Assembly (NCBI GenBank): GCA_025594325.1
Contig: JANHCV010000013.1
Location: 1,054,001-1,118,000 of the forward strand
From: Blastocladiella emersonii ATCC 22665
Taxonomy: Eukaryota > Blastocladiomycota > Blastocladiomycetes > Blastocladiales > Blastocladiaceae
Length of the DNA stretch: 64,000 bases
Reading direction: 5' to 3'
This document shows, piece by piece, positions 48,208-58,800 of the stretch. How positions within the stretch are numbered: the stretch's first letter is position 1; every line of letters starts with the position of its first letter. The notes beneath the pieces were generated by a model that was given only the letters and a program-made list of their open reading frames with translations, did not search any database and was not told where the DNA came from. A program made the translations under genes and the position numbers.

Positions 48208-51200
48208 CTACTTGGTCTTGACCGGGACGACGTCCTCGAGCTTGACCATGCCCATGGCCTTGAGCGTCTCGATGAACTGGTCGCGCGGCACGACCTTGGT
48301 GAGGTAGTCGGCGAGGTTCTTCTTGGACGGCACGTACTTGAGCTCGACGACCTTCTCCTTGACCTGCTCGCGCAGGAAGAACACGCGCACCGAGACGTGC
48401 TTGACGGACCGGCGCATGTCGCTCGTGGTGGCAAGGATGCACGCCGCGTCGTTGTCGATGAACGTCGGCACCATGTCGATCTTCTTGTTGAGCAGGTCGG
48501 ACGTGAGCGTGTTGAGCCAGGCCACGTCGCGGATCGCCTCAGTGGCGGCGTTGAGCTCGGCCTCGGTCGTTGAGAGCGCTACCCACGACTGGCGGCGCGA
48601 GCACCAGGTCGTCGCGCTGCCGTTGATCAGCGTGACGAACCCCGTGGTCGATCTGCGCGTCGCCTCGTCGCCAGCGAAATCGGCGTCCACGTACGCGGAC
48701 AGATCGACCGACCCATCGGCGGACCGGTGGTACATGATGCCGAGCGAGACGGTGCCCTTGAGGTACTCGACGATCGCAATGAGCGCGTCCATGTCCATGG
48801 TCGTCGGGTTGGCCGCGTTCCGCGACACGACGCTGGTCGCGTACGCAATGTTGACGCGCGACACGGTCGCGAGGTGCATCAGCCCGCCAAGCAGCGACAG
48901 GAACCGCTTGCGCTCGCCCGGGTTGAGCGGCACCGCCTCCTTGGCCAAGCTGGTGGCGACCATGGGCGTGCTGCGCGTTCTGGGCGAGTCGCCGCCAAAC
49001 TCCTTGATCAGGTCGCGCGTGTACTGCGGCTGGCCGATCCAGATCCCGTCCTTGGTCTGGATCACCTGCATGTTGAGGTATTTCGAGGCCAGGCCCAGGT
49101 CCTTGATCTTGAGCTCTCGCGCGAGCGCGGCCTTGACAGCGGCGACCTCCTTCTCGTCGGTGCCCGCGATCAGGATGTCGTCGACGTAGGCGATCAGGTA
49201 CGTGACGGACGTGCGCGTACGCCGAATGTACATGCAGCAGTCGGCGGCGCTGGCAATGAACCCGTTCTTGATGAGGATGGCGGCGAGGTGGTTCGACCAC
49301 TCGTGGCCAGCCTGGCGCAGACCGTACAGCGACTTCTTGAGCTTCAGGACGTGGCCGTCCTTGATGTCCATGCCCTCGGGCGCGCGCATGTACACCGTCT
49401 CCTTCAACGACGCGTGGACGTACGCGCTCGTCACGTCCATCGAATGGACGGGCAGGCCCTGCGCGGCGGCGATGGCGAACAGCGTGCGCGCCGATCCGTG
49501 GGCGACGGCGGGCGCAAACGTCGCGTTGAAGTCGCGGCCCTCGATCTGCTGGTTTCCGTGCGCAACGAGACGCGCCTTGAAGCGGGTCACCTCGCCCTTG
49601 TTGTTGCGCTTGAGCGCGAACACGAACATGGACGTGATGACGTGGGCCATGCGGCCGTCGCCGCGCACTGGCCACTTGACAAACTCGAACGTGTCGTTGT
49701 CGATGAGGGACTGGAGCTCCTCCTTGATGGCCTGGACCCACTCGGCCCACTGCGCGCTGGACATGGCCTCCTTATACGTCCGAGGCGTCAGGATGTCGAC
49801 GAACTCGCCGAGGAACGCGGCGGCCTTGTCGTCCAGCAGCGCCGCGATGAACCCGTAGTCGAGCGTGTACTCGTCACGCGCGCTGCTGTTTCGCGCAGCG
49901 TCGTCCGTCGGATCAATGGTGGTGTCCGAGTCCTTGAACTTGGCCGGCAGCTGGCCGCGGTTTGAGCGGGCCGGGTTGGTGCGCTTCGGCTCGCGCTCCA
50001 GATCAGGCGCGGGAGATGCAGCACGTTTCCGAGCCGCGACGCCGTGATCACCGATGGGCACCAGGTCCGTAGCGCCGTAATCGCGATCGGGACCGGCGAC
50101 ATCGCAATGCGGTGCTGAGGCGGCTTCGCCGCCCGCACCCTCCCGCCGCACAGCGGTGGACACGGCAGCTGGAGCTCCCGCCGACTGCGGCGCAGCAGCT
50201 TCCGCCGGCTGCGGCGCAATGGCTCCCGCCGACCTGGGCGCGGCAGCTCCCGCCGACTCGGGCTTGGCAGCTCCCGCCGACTTGGGCGCGGCAGCCCCCG
50301 CCGACTCGGGCTCGGCAGCTCCTGCCGACTCAGGCGCGGCAGCCCCCGCCAACCGCCGGCGGAACGACCGCTCCATGACGCGGGTCTCGTCGAACACGGC
50401 CCAGCTGGTGGTGTGGATCTCCTGGGTCTTGAGGTCAACAACAATGTACGCGGCACCGCCGTTGGTGTAGCAGAGCAGGCGCATCGAGGAACCACGCGGG
50501 CGGATCTTGCTGATGTTGTCGCGCGGGGAACGGACAACCACGTCCGCCGACCACGCGCGGAAGATGCCAAGATCCGGCGCCTCACCCGACCACGCCTCGT
50601 GCGGCAAGATGTGGTAGCGGCCCTCGGGCTGCTCAAGCGCGGTGCTCGGGAGGCAGTTGCGGACGAAACACGCGGCCGTGAACGCGTACGGCCAGTACGT
50701 CTCAGGCAGGTCAACGGCGGCAGCGATCGACGCGTGGGCCTTGACAGTCACGTCCTGCACCAGCCGCTCGATGCGCCCGTTGGCGTGGTGGTTACCCGGC
50801 GACAAGAAATGCCACTCGATGCCCTTGGCGGCGGCCCACTCGGTGAGCGTCTTGTTCTTGAACTCGCCGCCGTTGTCCGAGCGGAACCACTTGACAGTGG
50901 TGTCGGTCTCGTTCTCGAGGCGGTTGACGAGCTTCATGATGAACTCGGGCGCGTTGGACTTGGCCTCAAGGGCAAACGCCCAGGCCTTGCGCGTGTAGTC
51001 ATCGAGCACGAGCAGGATGCACGTCTTGTCCTTGACGGCGGCCTTGTTGACAATGGCGAGGTCGAAGCGCAGGCACTCGAGGCGCGCCTTGGTCTTCTCG
51101 CCTGTGGGGCCCGCCAACGGGCCGCGCTGGATATTGGCCGTGACGCACGACACGCAGATGCCGCCCACATCCTCGTCGCCGTGGTTCCCAGTGCATTGAC

Positions 51201-53547
51201 GGGCAAGGTTGACCAGCTTGTACGCCGGGTCCGCGAGGACCGCCTTGATGACGTGGGCGCCTGGGTGACCGAGCCGCATGTGCGCGACGTGCTGCGGCGA
51301 GTAGTTGAGCGTCGCGTCGGCAAACGTGTGGAACGCGGCGTCGCACGCGCCGGCCTTGGGGACAGTCGCGCACGCCACCAGCGCCGTGTGCTGCGCGTTG
51401 GTCTCCTTGCCAATCATGTCGGCGAACGACTGCTTGTTGATCTTGGTCATGACCTCGACGGCCACGGCGCGCTCCTCGTTGACGGCCTTCTTCATGTCCT
51501 CATCCAATGGGCACGCCCAGAAACGGACGTCGGGGTGCGGCCCCGCGTACGTGCCAAGATCGGCGACCATCATGGCCAACTCCTCCGTTGGGCGGTGGAA
51601 GTGGGCCTTCTCGGCCTTGGGCACCCGCGCCTGCGCTCGAGCGGGCAGCGCGCCGACAAGCGTCAGGAGGCGCCCATGGATCGCGCCCTTGATCTTGCGG
51701 CCGCAGGCCAGCTCCAGCGTGAAGGTGGTCTTGTTGGCGGGGAACGTTGATGTCACGCCATCACGCTGCAGCTGCGTTGTGCTGATCAAGCGACGCGCCA
51801 GGTCGGGCGCGTACAGGACGTCACGTAGGATGATCTGGGTGGGCCGACCCTCAGCATCAAGGGGCTGGATCTCGACCTTGCCGATGTGGGTCCCGTACAC
51901 CGCCGTCTGCGACTTGCCCACGGCAATGCGACGAGGGGTGTCAAGCTCGGTGAGCGAGGTGAAGTTGTCCTTGTAGGGCGAGAGGTGCGTGCTGGCGCCC
52001 AAGTCGAGGAGCCAGGTCGACTGCTTGGACCCGTCGCCGTGCATCCTGGTGAGCAGGGCGTGCTCCGTGATCTCGTTCTCGTTGAGGTCGACCATGCACA
52101 CGTAGGCCGCGTCCTTTTGCGAGCCACCCGCGCGGCGCTTCTCCTTGTGCGCCCGCGCAATGTCCTCCTTGATCTGGAAGCCTGCCGGCGTCAGGAACTT
52201 GGCCATGTCGCGGTCGCGGTTGTGCCAGCACCCGTCAATTACGTGAGGCTGGCCGCAAAGGCACATCACCTTGCGGCGCCTGTTGTGGCTGCGGCTACGG
52301 CTGCGGTACCGCAAGCGCCGGTCGGGGGTGCAGCTACAACCGCAGTAGCTGCCCCAGTGGCTACCATCACGGCTGCGGCTGCGACTGCGACTGCGACTGC
52401 AACTACAGCTGCGGCCGCGACCCTTGCCGCCCCTGCGCCTGCGGTTGCGCCCGCCCTTGTCGCCGCCGTTACCCGTATGGCGATCGTCGGCGAGGAACGC
52501 CTGCTGCACCGACACGTCGGCGCGCTTGGCCGAGATGGTGGCGTTGGCTGCGTGGGTGATTGCTGGGCGATGGCGTGCAAAGTACTCGATGACGACCTTG
52601 TGGATGTCCGACATGGTCTTGGCCTTCTGGAGCTCCTCGTTGAGCGAGATGAACGGCGACAGACCGGTGATCGTCGGGTTGAAAGCGGCCGGGATCTTGA
52701 TGCCCACCTTGGTGCAGAACATGATGAAGGCGGCCTTGCTGCCCATGTTGTGGGTACCCTCGGCGGACCCCATGGCGGTGGTGTAGCGCATGATCTTGTT
52801 CTGCAGGTCCACGAGGAACGCGGGCAGGTTGTCAAGGTTGGTCAAGTCAAACTGGGTGGCATCGAGCTGGCGCTTGAGCTTGGGCATCTGGGCCGAGTGG
52901 GTACGCTGCATGTAGCGGTACATCTGGAGCATGATCTCGATCGGCTGGTCGTTGTGGTTGACAGCGGCCTTGAGCCTGACGGGGAGCGAGTCACGGATGG
53001 CGAGGTTCAGCTGCGTCGCGTGCGACGCAAACATGTTCTTGGTCCCCTCGGTCTTGGCGATCCACTCAGTCTCCGTGAAGAAGAGCGCCAACGCGATGCC
53101 GGCGCTGCGGGCCGCCATTACGACGTCAATGACCCATGGGTCAAAGTTGATGCCCTCAATCGACTTGTGCTTGGCAATCTCGAGCTTGAAGGGCGGGATG
53201 CACTCGATCTTGAGGTTGGGGACTGGGATTGGCATGTACGCTGCGAAGAGCGACTCGCGCGTCTTCTTGAACTCGTCAACCAACATGCTGAGCTTGGCCG
53301 CCAGCTGCGGGTCAATGGTCGCCACAATTGGGCCGCTGCCGCTGCCGCTGCCGGTGGGCGTCTCGGGCGGTGGGCGCAGCCGGATCTCGGGCGCCGCGTT
53401 GATCGTGTTGAAGTACTGGAACATGGCGTCACCGATCTGCAGGTTGACAATCTGCAGGCAGGCGGTCGGCTTGTCAATCTTGCCCTTGAGGAGGTCAGCA
53501 ATGACCGCGTCGGCCTTGTTCTGCTTGTCCGTGTCGACGTCGGTCAT
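48208..53547 (-). CDS. Copia Gag-Pol polyprotein, full length
   Basis: 1779 residues from the ATG at 53547 (MTDVDTDKQNKADAVIADLL) to TAG at 48208; the frame is open to 53757, but that extension is leader minisatellite. Order: Gag with Arg/Ser-rich stretch and a degenerate zinc knuckle (CLCGQPHVIDGCW); protease with LLDLGASTHLS, where the usual D-S-G-A reads D-L-G-A; integrase HHCC (MRLGHPGAHV, ICVSCVTANI) and core (LRFDLAIVNK, RSDNGGEF near 50870, NGRIERLVQD); an Ala/Pro-rich linker; RT with SMDVTSAYVHA and YVDDILIAG (49177-49188 for YVDD); RNase H (AYVDADFAGD, ALSTTEAELNAATEA, NLADYLTKVV). No stop or frameshift, so possibly active. Confidence 0.93.
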   Translation of the reverse strand: MTDVDTDKQNKADAVIADLLKGKIDKPTACLQIVNLQIGDAMFQYFNTINAAPEIRLRPPPETPTGSGSGSGPIVATIDPQLAAKLSMLVDEFKKTRESLFAAYMPIPVPNLKIECIPPFKLEIAKHKSIEGINFDPWVIDVVMAARSAGIALALFFTETEWIAKTEGTKNMFASHATQLNLAIRDSLPVRLKAAVNHNDQPIEIMLQMYRYMQRTHSAQMPKLKRQLDATQFDLTNLDNLPAFLVDLQNKIMRYTTAMGSAEGTHNMGSKAAFIMFCTKVGIKIPAAFNPTITGLSPFISLNEELQKAKTMSDIHKVVIEYFARHRPAITHAANATISAKRADVSVQQAFLADDRHTGNGGDKGGRNRRRRGGKGRGRSCSCSRSRSRSRSRDGSHWGSYCGCSCTPDRRLRYRSRSRSHNRRRKVMCLCGQPHVIDGCWHNRDRDMAKFLTPAGFQIKEDIARAHKEKRRAGGSQKDAAYVCMVDLNENEITEHALLTRMHGDGSKQSTWLLDLGASTHLSPYKDNFTSLTELDTPRRIAVGKSQTAVYGTHIGKVEIQPLDAEGRPTQIILRDVLYAPDLARRLISTTQLQRDGVTSTFPANKTTFTLELACGRKIKGAIHGRLLTLVGALPARAQARVPKAEKAHFHRPTEELAMMVADLGTYAGPHPDVRFWACPLDEDMKKAVNEERAVAVEVMTKINKQSFADMIGKETNAQHTALVACATVPKAGACDAAFHTFADATLNYSPQHVAHMRLGHPGAHVIKAVLADPAYKLVNLARQCTGNHGDEDVGGICVSCVTANIQRGPLAGPTGEKTKARLECLRFDLAIVNKAAVKDKTCILLVLDDYTRKAWAFALEAKSNAPEFIMKLVNRLENETDTTVKWFRSDNGGEFKNKTLTEWAAAKGIEWHFLSPGNHHANGRIERLVQDVTVKAHASIAAAVDLPETYWPYAFTAACFVRNCLPSTALEQPEGRYHILPHEAWSGEAPDLGIFRAWSADVVVRSPRDNISKIRPRGSSMRLLCYTNGGAAYIVVDLKTQEIHTTSWAVFDETRVMERSFRRRLAGAAAPESAGAAEPESAGAAAPKSAGAAKPESAGAAAPRSAGAIAPQPAEAAAPQSAGAPAAVSTAVRREGAGGEAASAPHCDVAGPDRDYGATDLVPIGDHGVAARKRAASPAPDLEREPKRTNPARSNRGQLPAKFKDSDTTIDPTDDAARNSSARDEYTLDYGFIAALLDDKAAAFLGEFVDILTPRTYKEAMSSAQWAEWVQAIKEELQSLIDNDTFEFVKWPVRGDGRMAHVITSMFVFALKRNNKGEVTRFKARLVAHGNQQIEGRDFNATFAPAVAHGSARTLFAIAAAQGLPVHSMDVTSAYVHASLKETVYMRAPEGMDIKDGHVLKLKKSLYGLRQAGHEWSNHLAAILIKNGFIASAADCCMYIRRTRTSVTYLIAYVDDILIAGTDEKEVAAVKAALARELKIKDLGLASKYLNMQVIQTKDGIWIGQPQYTRDLIKEFGGDSPRTRSTPMVATSLAKEAVPLNPGERKRFLSLLGGLMHLATVSRVNIAYATSVVSRNAANPTTMDMDALIAIVEYLKGTVSLGIMYHRSADGSVDLSAYVDADFAGDEATRRSTTGFVTLINGSATTWCSRRQSWVALSTTEAELNAATEAIRDVAWLNTLTSDLLNKKIDMVPTFIDNDAACILATTSDMRRSVKHVSVRVFFLREQVKEKVVELKYVPSKKNLADYLTKVVPRDQFIETLKAMGMVKLEDVVPVKTK
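50160..50350 (-). repeat. 24-bp coding repeat in copia linker
   Basis: About seven units encode AAAPESAG-type octapeptides (AAEPESAG, AAAPKSAG, AAKPESAG, AAAPRSAG) between integrase and RT. It is in frame and probably a flexible spacer. Confidence 0.75.
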
Positions 53548-53593
53548 CTGGTAGCGCGCGCGACGCCATGTCAGGTCAGCTTCTTGTCCATGG

Positions 53594-53785
53594 TCATCTC
53601 CTTGGTGCTCCAGCTCCCTCGAGGGGCGAGCAAATCTCCTTGGTGCTCCAGCCCCCTCGTGGGGCGAGCAAAGCTCCTTGGTGCTCCAGCCCCCTCGTGG
53701 GGCGAGCAAAGCTCCTTGGTGCTCCAGCCCCCTCGAAGGGCGAGCTTTGGTGCTCAAGCCCCCTCGTGGGGCGAGCGACCATCAT
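53594..53785. repeat. 38-bp minisatellite in copia leader
   Basis: About five units of CTCCTTGGTGCTCCAGCCCC plus CTCGTGGGGCGAGCAAAG lie between the primer site and the gag ATG. Each unit holds the imperfect palindrome CTCGTGGGGCGAG. The 38-bp period does not keep frame, so it is untranslated leader. It could form RNA hairpins. Confidence 0.75.
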
Positions 53786-53899
53786 GCTCTACGCCTTCCA
53801 GCGGAGCCTTCTACCCCTGCTGTCCTCATGACAGCTCGAGGTTGCTTGTTACGTCGAAGACATCTCCTGCGTCTTCTTGAGCTGCGCGAGAGGCTGCAC

Positions 53900-53913
53900 C
53901 AGGGCTCATAACC
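53900..53913 (-). other. Copia primer-binding site, initiator-Met half-tRNA type
   Basis: Directly inside the 5' LTR the plus strand reads CAGGGCTCATAACC, which equals the anticodon arm of fungal initiator methionine tRNA (CAU anticodon). The minus (coding) strand is thus complementary to an internal tRNA segment, as in Drosophila copia and yeast Ty5, rather than to a tRNA 3' end. Confidence 0.75.
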
Positions 53914-54168
53914 TGCTATTCTACTCAGGCACGGGGGAAGAAGGATACACGCGACGTACTGCAACAGTATGGTATTGCAGGGGAAATCAACCAGTGTATC
54001 AAACAGGAACAGCTTCATTCATCCTCGAACAGGAACCAAGCGCGAGAGTGCGCCGCGCGTTGGGCCGCGGCGGAGGCGTGGGAGGCGGCGTCGGTGGGTG
54101 GCGTGATCCACACCTGACCTCAACGCGTGCGTGTCTCGCATGTCTCGCACGCACGCCCCACTACAGCA
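53914..54168 (-). repeat. Copia 5' LTR
   Basis: 255 bp. It presumably carries the promoter for the minus-strand transcript. Its outer end abuts GGCG and the subtilisin-like gene. Confidence 0.92.
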
Positions 54169-54428
54169 GGCGGTTGAGTAATCAAAAAAGCTACTTCCAC
54201 CGCCGATCGACATGTTGATGATGTCCATGCCGTCCTTGAAGGCGGCGGTCATGCCCTGTAGGATGAGCTCGGTCGAGGTGCCGCCCTTGCACCCGAAGAT
54301 GCGGTACGCGCCGAGCGTCACCTCGGGCGCCGACCCGTGATCTGGTTGTCGTTGCCGCCGATGATGCCGGTGACGTGCGTGCCGTGGCCGGCGAGCGCGC
54401 AGTCCATGGGGTCGTTGTCGGGCTTGGG
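54169..54428 (-). pseudogene. Subtilisin-like protease gene, 5' piece (split by copia)
   Basis: Minus-strand text [20 protein letters not shown] contains the catalytic histidine motif GHGTHV. It is followed by [10 protein letters not shown], a one-base shift near 54340, and [39 protein letters not shown], ending DYSTA at the LTR. The catalytic-Asp region upstream is absent; similarity stops at about 54428. PA-domain subtilases of this class are secreted or vacuolar serine proteases in fungi. Confidence 0.8.
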
Positions 54429-54786
54429 CAATGACGCGGTTTGCCCTCTCTCAGATGTTCACGAACGATAGACTTTATAACCGTTGCATGTTGTTCCAGT
54501 CGGGTTCATGGGCGTTACATGGCAGTGCAAGCTTGTTGCGGAGAGGGAGACGTGTTGACAGAGGTGACAGCAGATCATGTCGAGCGAGGCGCCGCGGCAC
54601 AAAGCGTGGGCGGCGAACGACGCAGGGGGGCGACAACGGCCATCCGCGTGCCATAAAGTCGAGTGGCTGCCACTCCTTTCAACCCGTCCCCCACGCGTCT
54701 CGCTCGCGCGCGGCGGTCAGCTTACCCTCCCGTCGACAGCTCCTTCCGCTTCGCTCATCGTGCATGAACGATTCCCACTCTATGCA
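54429..54786. other. Intergenic
   Basis: No gene supported. It lies between the broken protease gene and the next plus-strand gene and probably includes its promoter; CCACGCGTCTCGCTCGCG at about 54690 has the ACGCGTCTC core seen upstream of other genes. Confidence 0.35.
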
Positions 54787-55566
54787 ATGAAATGGTCACT
54801 CCATGAACATGTGATGTTGGAGAAGAAGTTCCGCGAACTTATGCTCGAATTCATGACCCCGACTGACATCACGCGCGTCATGACGTTCCGGCGACGCGTC
54901 GCCCGCGAGGAGGCGCAGATGTTCCGAGAGATCCTGCGCCAGTCGACTACCGCGCGAATCGAGCACTGCCACCGCCGCGCCCTCGCCCTCGCTGGCCCGC
55001 AGGACCATCCAACCGCTTGGGATGCGGCGCGGGGTGCGGCGCTCGGCACGTTTGCGCGCGCCGAGTCGGACCTGGAGCGTAACCTCGCTAGCGCCATCCA
55101 GGAGGTGAACGCGCGGTACGAGCTGCACATGCACAAGGCCGACTGGTACTGGGGGTACCGCGTGTGGGACGAGCCGACGCGCTACTGGCTCGCGTCCATG
55201 CAGGAGTACGAGACGGGTGTGGTCGAGAAAGTCGCGAGGGTGGTGGAACGTCTCCACGCGACGGACGTTTGCACCTCGAGCCCCGACGTGCCGAGTTTTG
55301 TCCCGCTCATCTCCTACTCGGAGCTACCCTCGAGTCCATCGACTTCTTCTGCCGAGCTCGTCCAAGGGCTGGGCTCCGGCCCGGGCACAACGCCCGCACC
55401 CGCGCCGGCGTACGGTCTCCATGCGCCCATCGACCTCGCTGGCGCCACGCACAGCCTCAACGCGCCCGTCCACCTGCCCGCTGCGGCTCCCGGGTTCCAC
55501 ACGCACGCCACTCAACCTGCCGTCGCGGTCGGGTTTGGTGTCCCAACTGTACGAAGCAGCTCGTGA
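54787..55566 (+). CDS. Uncharacterised helical protein
   Basis: The ATG at 54787 (MKWSLHEHVMLEKKFRELML) opens a 259-codon frame to TGA. The first 160 residues are strongly helical and charged (EFMTPTDITRVMTFRRRVAR, SDLERNLASAIQEVNARYEL, YETGVVEKVARVVERL), suggesting coiled coils. The rest is Pro/Ala/Ser-rich and disordered. A GTACGA at the end of the frame could be a splice donor leading to a protein-like segment at 55604-55880 (YWVGGLQAWLGK, KIYCTNTKWKPTVHLRDHLL), so the gene may be longer. It is adjacent to, and on the same strand as, the P-like transposase; a link is possible but not shown. Confidence 0.45.
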   Translation: MKWSLHEHVMLEKKFRELMLEFMTPTDITRVMTFRRRVAREEAQMFREILRQSTTARIEHCHRRALALAGPQDHPTAWDAARGAALGTFARAESDLERNLASAIQEVNARYELHMHKADWYWGYRVWDEPTRYWLASMQEYETGVVEKVARVVERLHATDVCTSSPDVPSFVPLISYSELPSSPSTSSAELVQGLGSGPGTTPAPAPAYGLHAPIDLAGATHSLNAPVHLPAAAPGFHTHATQPAVAVGFGVPTVRSSS

Positions 55567-55868
55567 TGATGGCTTGAGTGGAGCGCTGATGGAGGAGATA
55601 CTCTTGAGTAGTAGCACGCCAACCGTCAAACCCATGTACTGGGTTGGCGGTTTGCAGGCTTGGCTGGGAAAGACGAGCATGCCCGAGCCCAAGTGCGCTG
55701 ATGACCAGCTCAAGATCTACTGTACCAATACCAAATGGAAACCCACCGTGCACTTGCGCGACCACCTTCTGGCGGGACTGGAAACACAACTCGCACGTCG
55801 AGCGAAACCCACATCCAGGTACACTCCTGAGCTAAGGCTACTTGCGGCTCGGACTGTACGGTGGTTGA

Positions 55869-58800
55869 ATGCTTCCAACAGGTTCGTATCTCGCGCTTCC
55901 GCTGAACAGTGTAGATTTAGGTTCCGTCGCGATTCGAAGCGAGACTGACAAGTTGACGCGCCGACGTTCGATCTGTAGCGATCCACCGCGGCTTCCTGAA
56001 CCAGTACATCACCCTACACCATCCGCATCTCGTGCACCATCGCCATCTCCAACGGGCGAGGACATGGCCGTCAACCCGCCGCCGCTCGCCGCCGCAGCTG
56101 AGGACATGGACATGGACCTTGATCCGCTGGTGCTCGAGCCAATCTCGCGCACCCAAACCTCGTACTTGAGTCCCGACGAGGCCGACAAGAAGATGACCGA
56201 CCAAGCGACCAACATCAAGACGCTCAAGGAGAAGGTGCTCAAGCTCGAGTCGCAGCTTGCCGCCTGCAACAAGGAGAACAACGCGCTGCGCGAGGAGCTC
56301 ACCATGCTCCGCTCTTTGACGTGCGGCGGGTCCGAGGACGTGCAGTCGCTCGCCATTCTCGCCGTGCAGATCAAGGACAAGGAGGGCATCGAGCTCCTCA
56401 TCCAGCTGGCCACGGCGCTGTCCAAGGACAGCGTGCTCCCCCGCAAGCAGTTCATGTTCCTACATATTCGCGACCAAGTCCGCGGCGTTCTCGGCATCAC
56501 GATCACGTTCTACGATCCCGCGACGATCGAGGCGTGGTGCTACTTCCACGCCGAGGGCGGCGGCCACAAGGCGTTCCGGTACCTGCGCGGGCCTGGAAAG
56601 GCCGTGCCCGCCGGCCTGACTGACGGCGTCCGTCACAACGCACACGGCACCCCGCACCTCATCAACCTGTTCATCCCGGACACGCGCACAGTGCAGCGCA
56701 AGGCCAAGCAGGACCTGGACAAGAAGAACCCGATCGGGCTCCAGTACGGCCGCATCGAGGACGTGGCCAAGTACGTGACGGAGCAGAAGGCCAAGGGCAA
56801 CATCGTGGAAGTGTGTGTCGCGTTCGACGGCACGGACAAGCCCGACGAGCCGCGTCACTATGAGGACGGCATCGTCCAAGGCGGCCCAGAGTTTGGTAAC
56901 CTCGACATGGCGTTCAAGCTTCTAGCGGAACCCGGTGCGGCTCGCTTCGTGCGTTTTTGTCGCTCGATACGCGCGCCCTGACGTCCGGATCCGCGTGTAG
57001 TCCACGACGAGCGCTTCAAGGACGCGTCCGACCCCAAGTTCGCGCTCCCCGTTGAGCTGATCGACAAGCTCAAGGTCGACGAGCTCAACGACGCGTGCGA
57101 TGCGGCCGAGCAGGCCGTGTCCGAGTTCCACGCCGCGCCAGCCGCAACAGCAGCAGCCGCGGTCGGGTCGGAGAGCGGCGGCGCTGCACCAGCACCGGCC
57201 ACCGCCCTCCCAGGTTTCAACGAGAAGAACAAGCTTTGCAAGTGCGCGCAGCAGGTCATCGACACGCTGCGCTACCTCTGCGAGCGCGCGAACGTATACT
57301 CGGAGGCGCTAGCTGAAAAAGAGGAGAGGAAGCGGAGCAAGATCGAGAGCCCCGAGACCTTGGACGCCTCCAAGGAGAAGGCCAAGGTGGCCCTCGCCAA
57401 GCTGAGCGCCAAGCGCAGCCGTGTCCATATGTACGCTCAACAGGTTTGTGGTCGGCGATCATGACCGCTTGCCTTTGCTGTGTCTGATTAGGAACATTTC
57501 CTGGCTCGAGCTCCACGCGCAGCAGCTCGAACAGCAGGTGGCCATGGTCATGACTGAGCAGGGCCCGGTACAGCGCCTGACCAAGGTTGCCCTTGATCTG
57601 CTGCAGCTCATCATCGAGGCGCTCGACGGTGCCCACGACGCGCTCGTGGCCGTCACCGCTGCGGCGACGAAAATTCTCGTCTTCACCGTGACCGACCACG
57701 CGCTCAACAACCTGCAGTTCGTGGTCGCTCGCCTTCTCGTCGCATCCGAGTCCGCCAGCATCATTCTACCCGTACTGCGGTACATCAACTACGAGCTCAA
57801 GAAAGCTGGTATCTCGGTGGCCGCCCAAGCGTACGTTCTCCTCGTCCCACATCAGCGGCGCTTGCTGACAGCGAGTTTGCTTGTATAGGAGCGACGGCTC
57901 GAACGCCAACTGCCTCATGGGTCGCGGACCTGGCGCGGCGTGCTACCCGCAGATGGTTCGTGACGCGCAAGCGCAGTGGAAGAACATGGAGGAAGATGCG
58001 CTGCGCGAGTGGTTCAACTGCAACGTCGATTCGGCCATGTCGCTGCTCAACAACTCGAGCGACGTCAAGGCCAAGTGGAATGAGCACTACTTCACGACCT
58101 GGAAGAAGGACGTGCACATCAAGGCTATCATTGAGGTCCGCGACAAGCTGAGACGGAGCCCTTCCGCGACGGTCACACAGGCGGCGTTCACGAGCGTGCA
58201 GACGGTGCTGTGGATCAACGCGCGCCTGAAGCTCAACCCCAAGCACGACGTACGGCGAGTACCATGGGTTCCTGTGATTCGAGTCGGGCTCGACGGTCAG
58301 CTGCACAAGATCGTGACGGTGCACGACCGCGACCACGCGTTCAAGCGCGCCGCGATCCACTTCAGCGAGAGCTCCATTGAGGGCAAGACGGACCACACGC
58401 TGATCGACAAGATCATCAAGCTGTTCCCCGAGGTGCTCGGCCCAAAGTGGAAGAAACGCGATCGACAAAACGTTCCCGAGGCGCTAAGGCTGTTCTCAAT
58501 GGAGTGCATCCACAAGGTGCGCGAGGCGGCCGGACCCAACAACGAAAAAGGTACTGGACTCTGCATCATCCTCAACACCTGCCGCAAGCTCCAGGACGCG
58601 ATGAACAGCTCCAACCTCGGCATTGAGCAGCGGCACCAGCTCGTCGACGAGGCCGGCAGCATCTTCTACCTCGCGTTCCTCGAGAAGTGGTGTTTGGCCG
58701 ACGGCGGGTCGCCGACCAAGTACGTGTCCGGCATCCCCGCCTGCACCATCACGGCCCTGTTCAGCATCATCGGCGCGTTCAAGGCCTTTGACGAGCGCTA

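Larger units (their letters stand above)
47927..54168 (-). mobile_element. Ty1/copia LTR retrotransposon, complete
   Basis: Two 255-bp LTRs (47927-48181, 53914-54168) begin TGCTATTCTACTC and end CTACAGCA; about seven mismatches by eye. A 4-bp duplication GGCG flanks it (47923-47926, 54169-54172). Total 6242 bp, coding on the minus strand as one uninterrupted gag-pol. The primer site matches the initiator-Met tRNA anticodon arm. It sits inside the subtilisin-like gene. Confidence 0.95.

Noticed and set aside
53548-53757. N-terminal 70-codon extension of copia Gag
   Set aside because: Encoded by the 38-bp leader minisatellite, whose period does not hold frame.
51886-53880. Very long plus-strand frames opposite copia gag-pol (also 48727-49965 and 50413-51750)
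   Set aside because: Antisense shadows of a GC-rich coding frame; no independent protein features.
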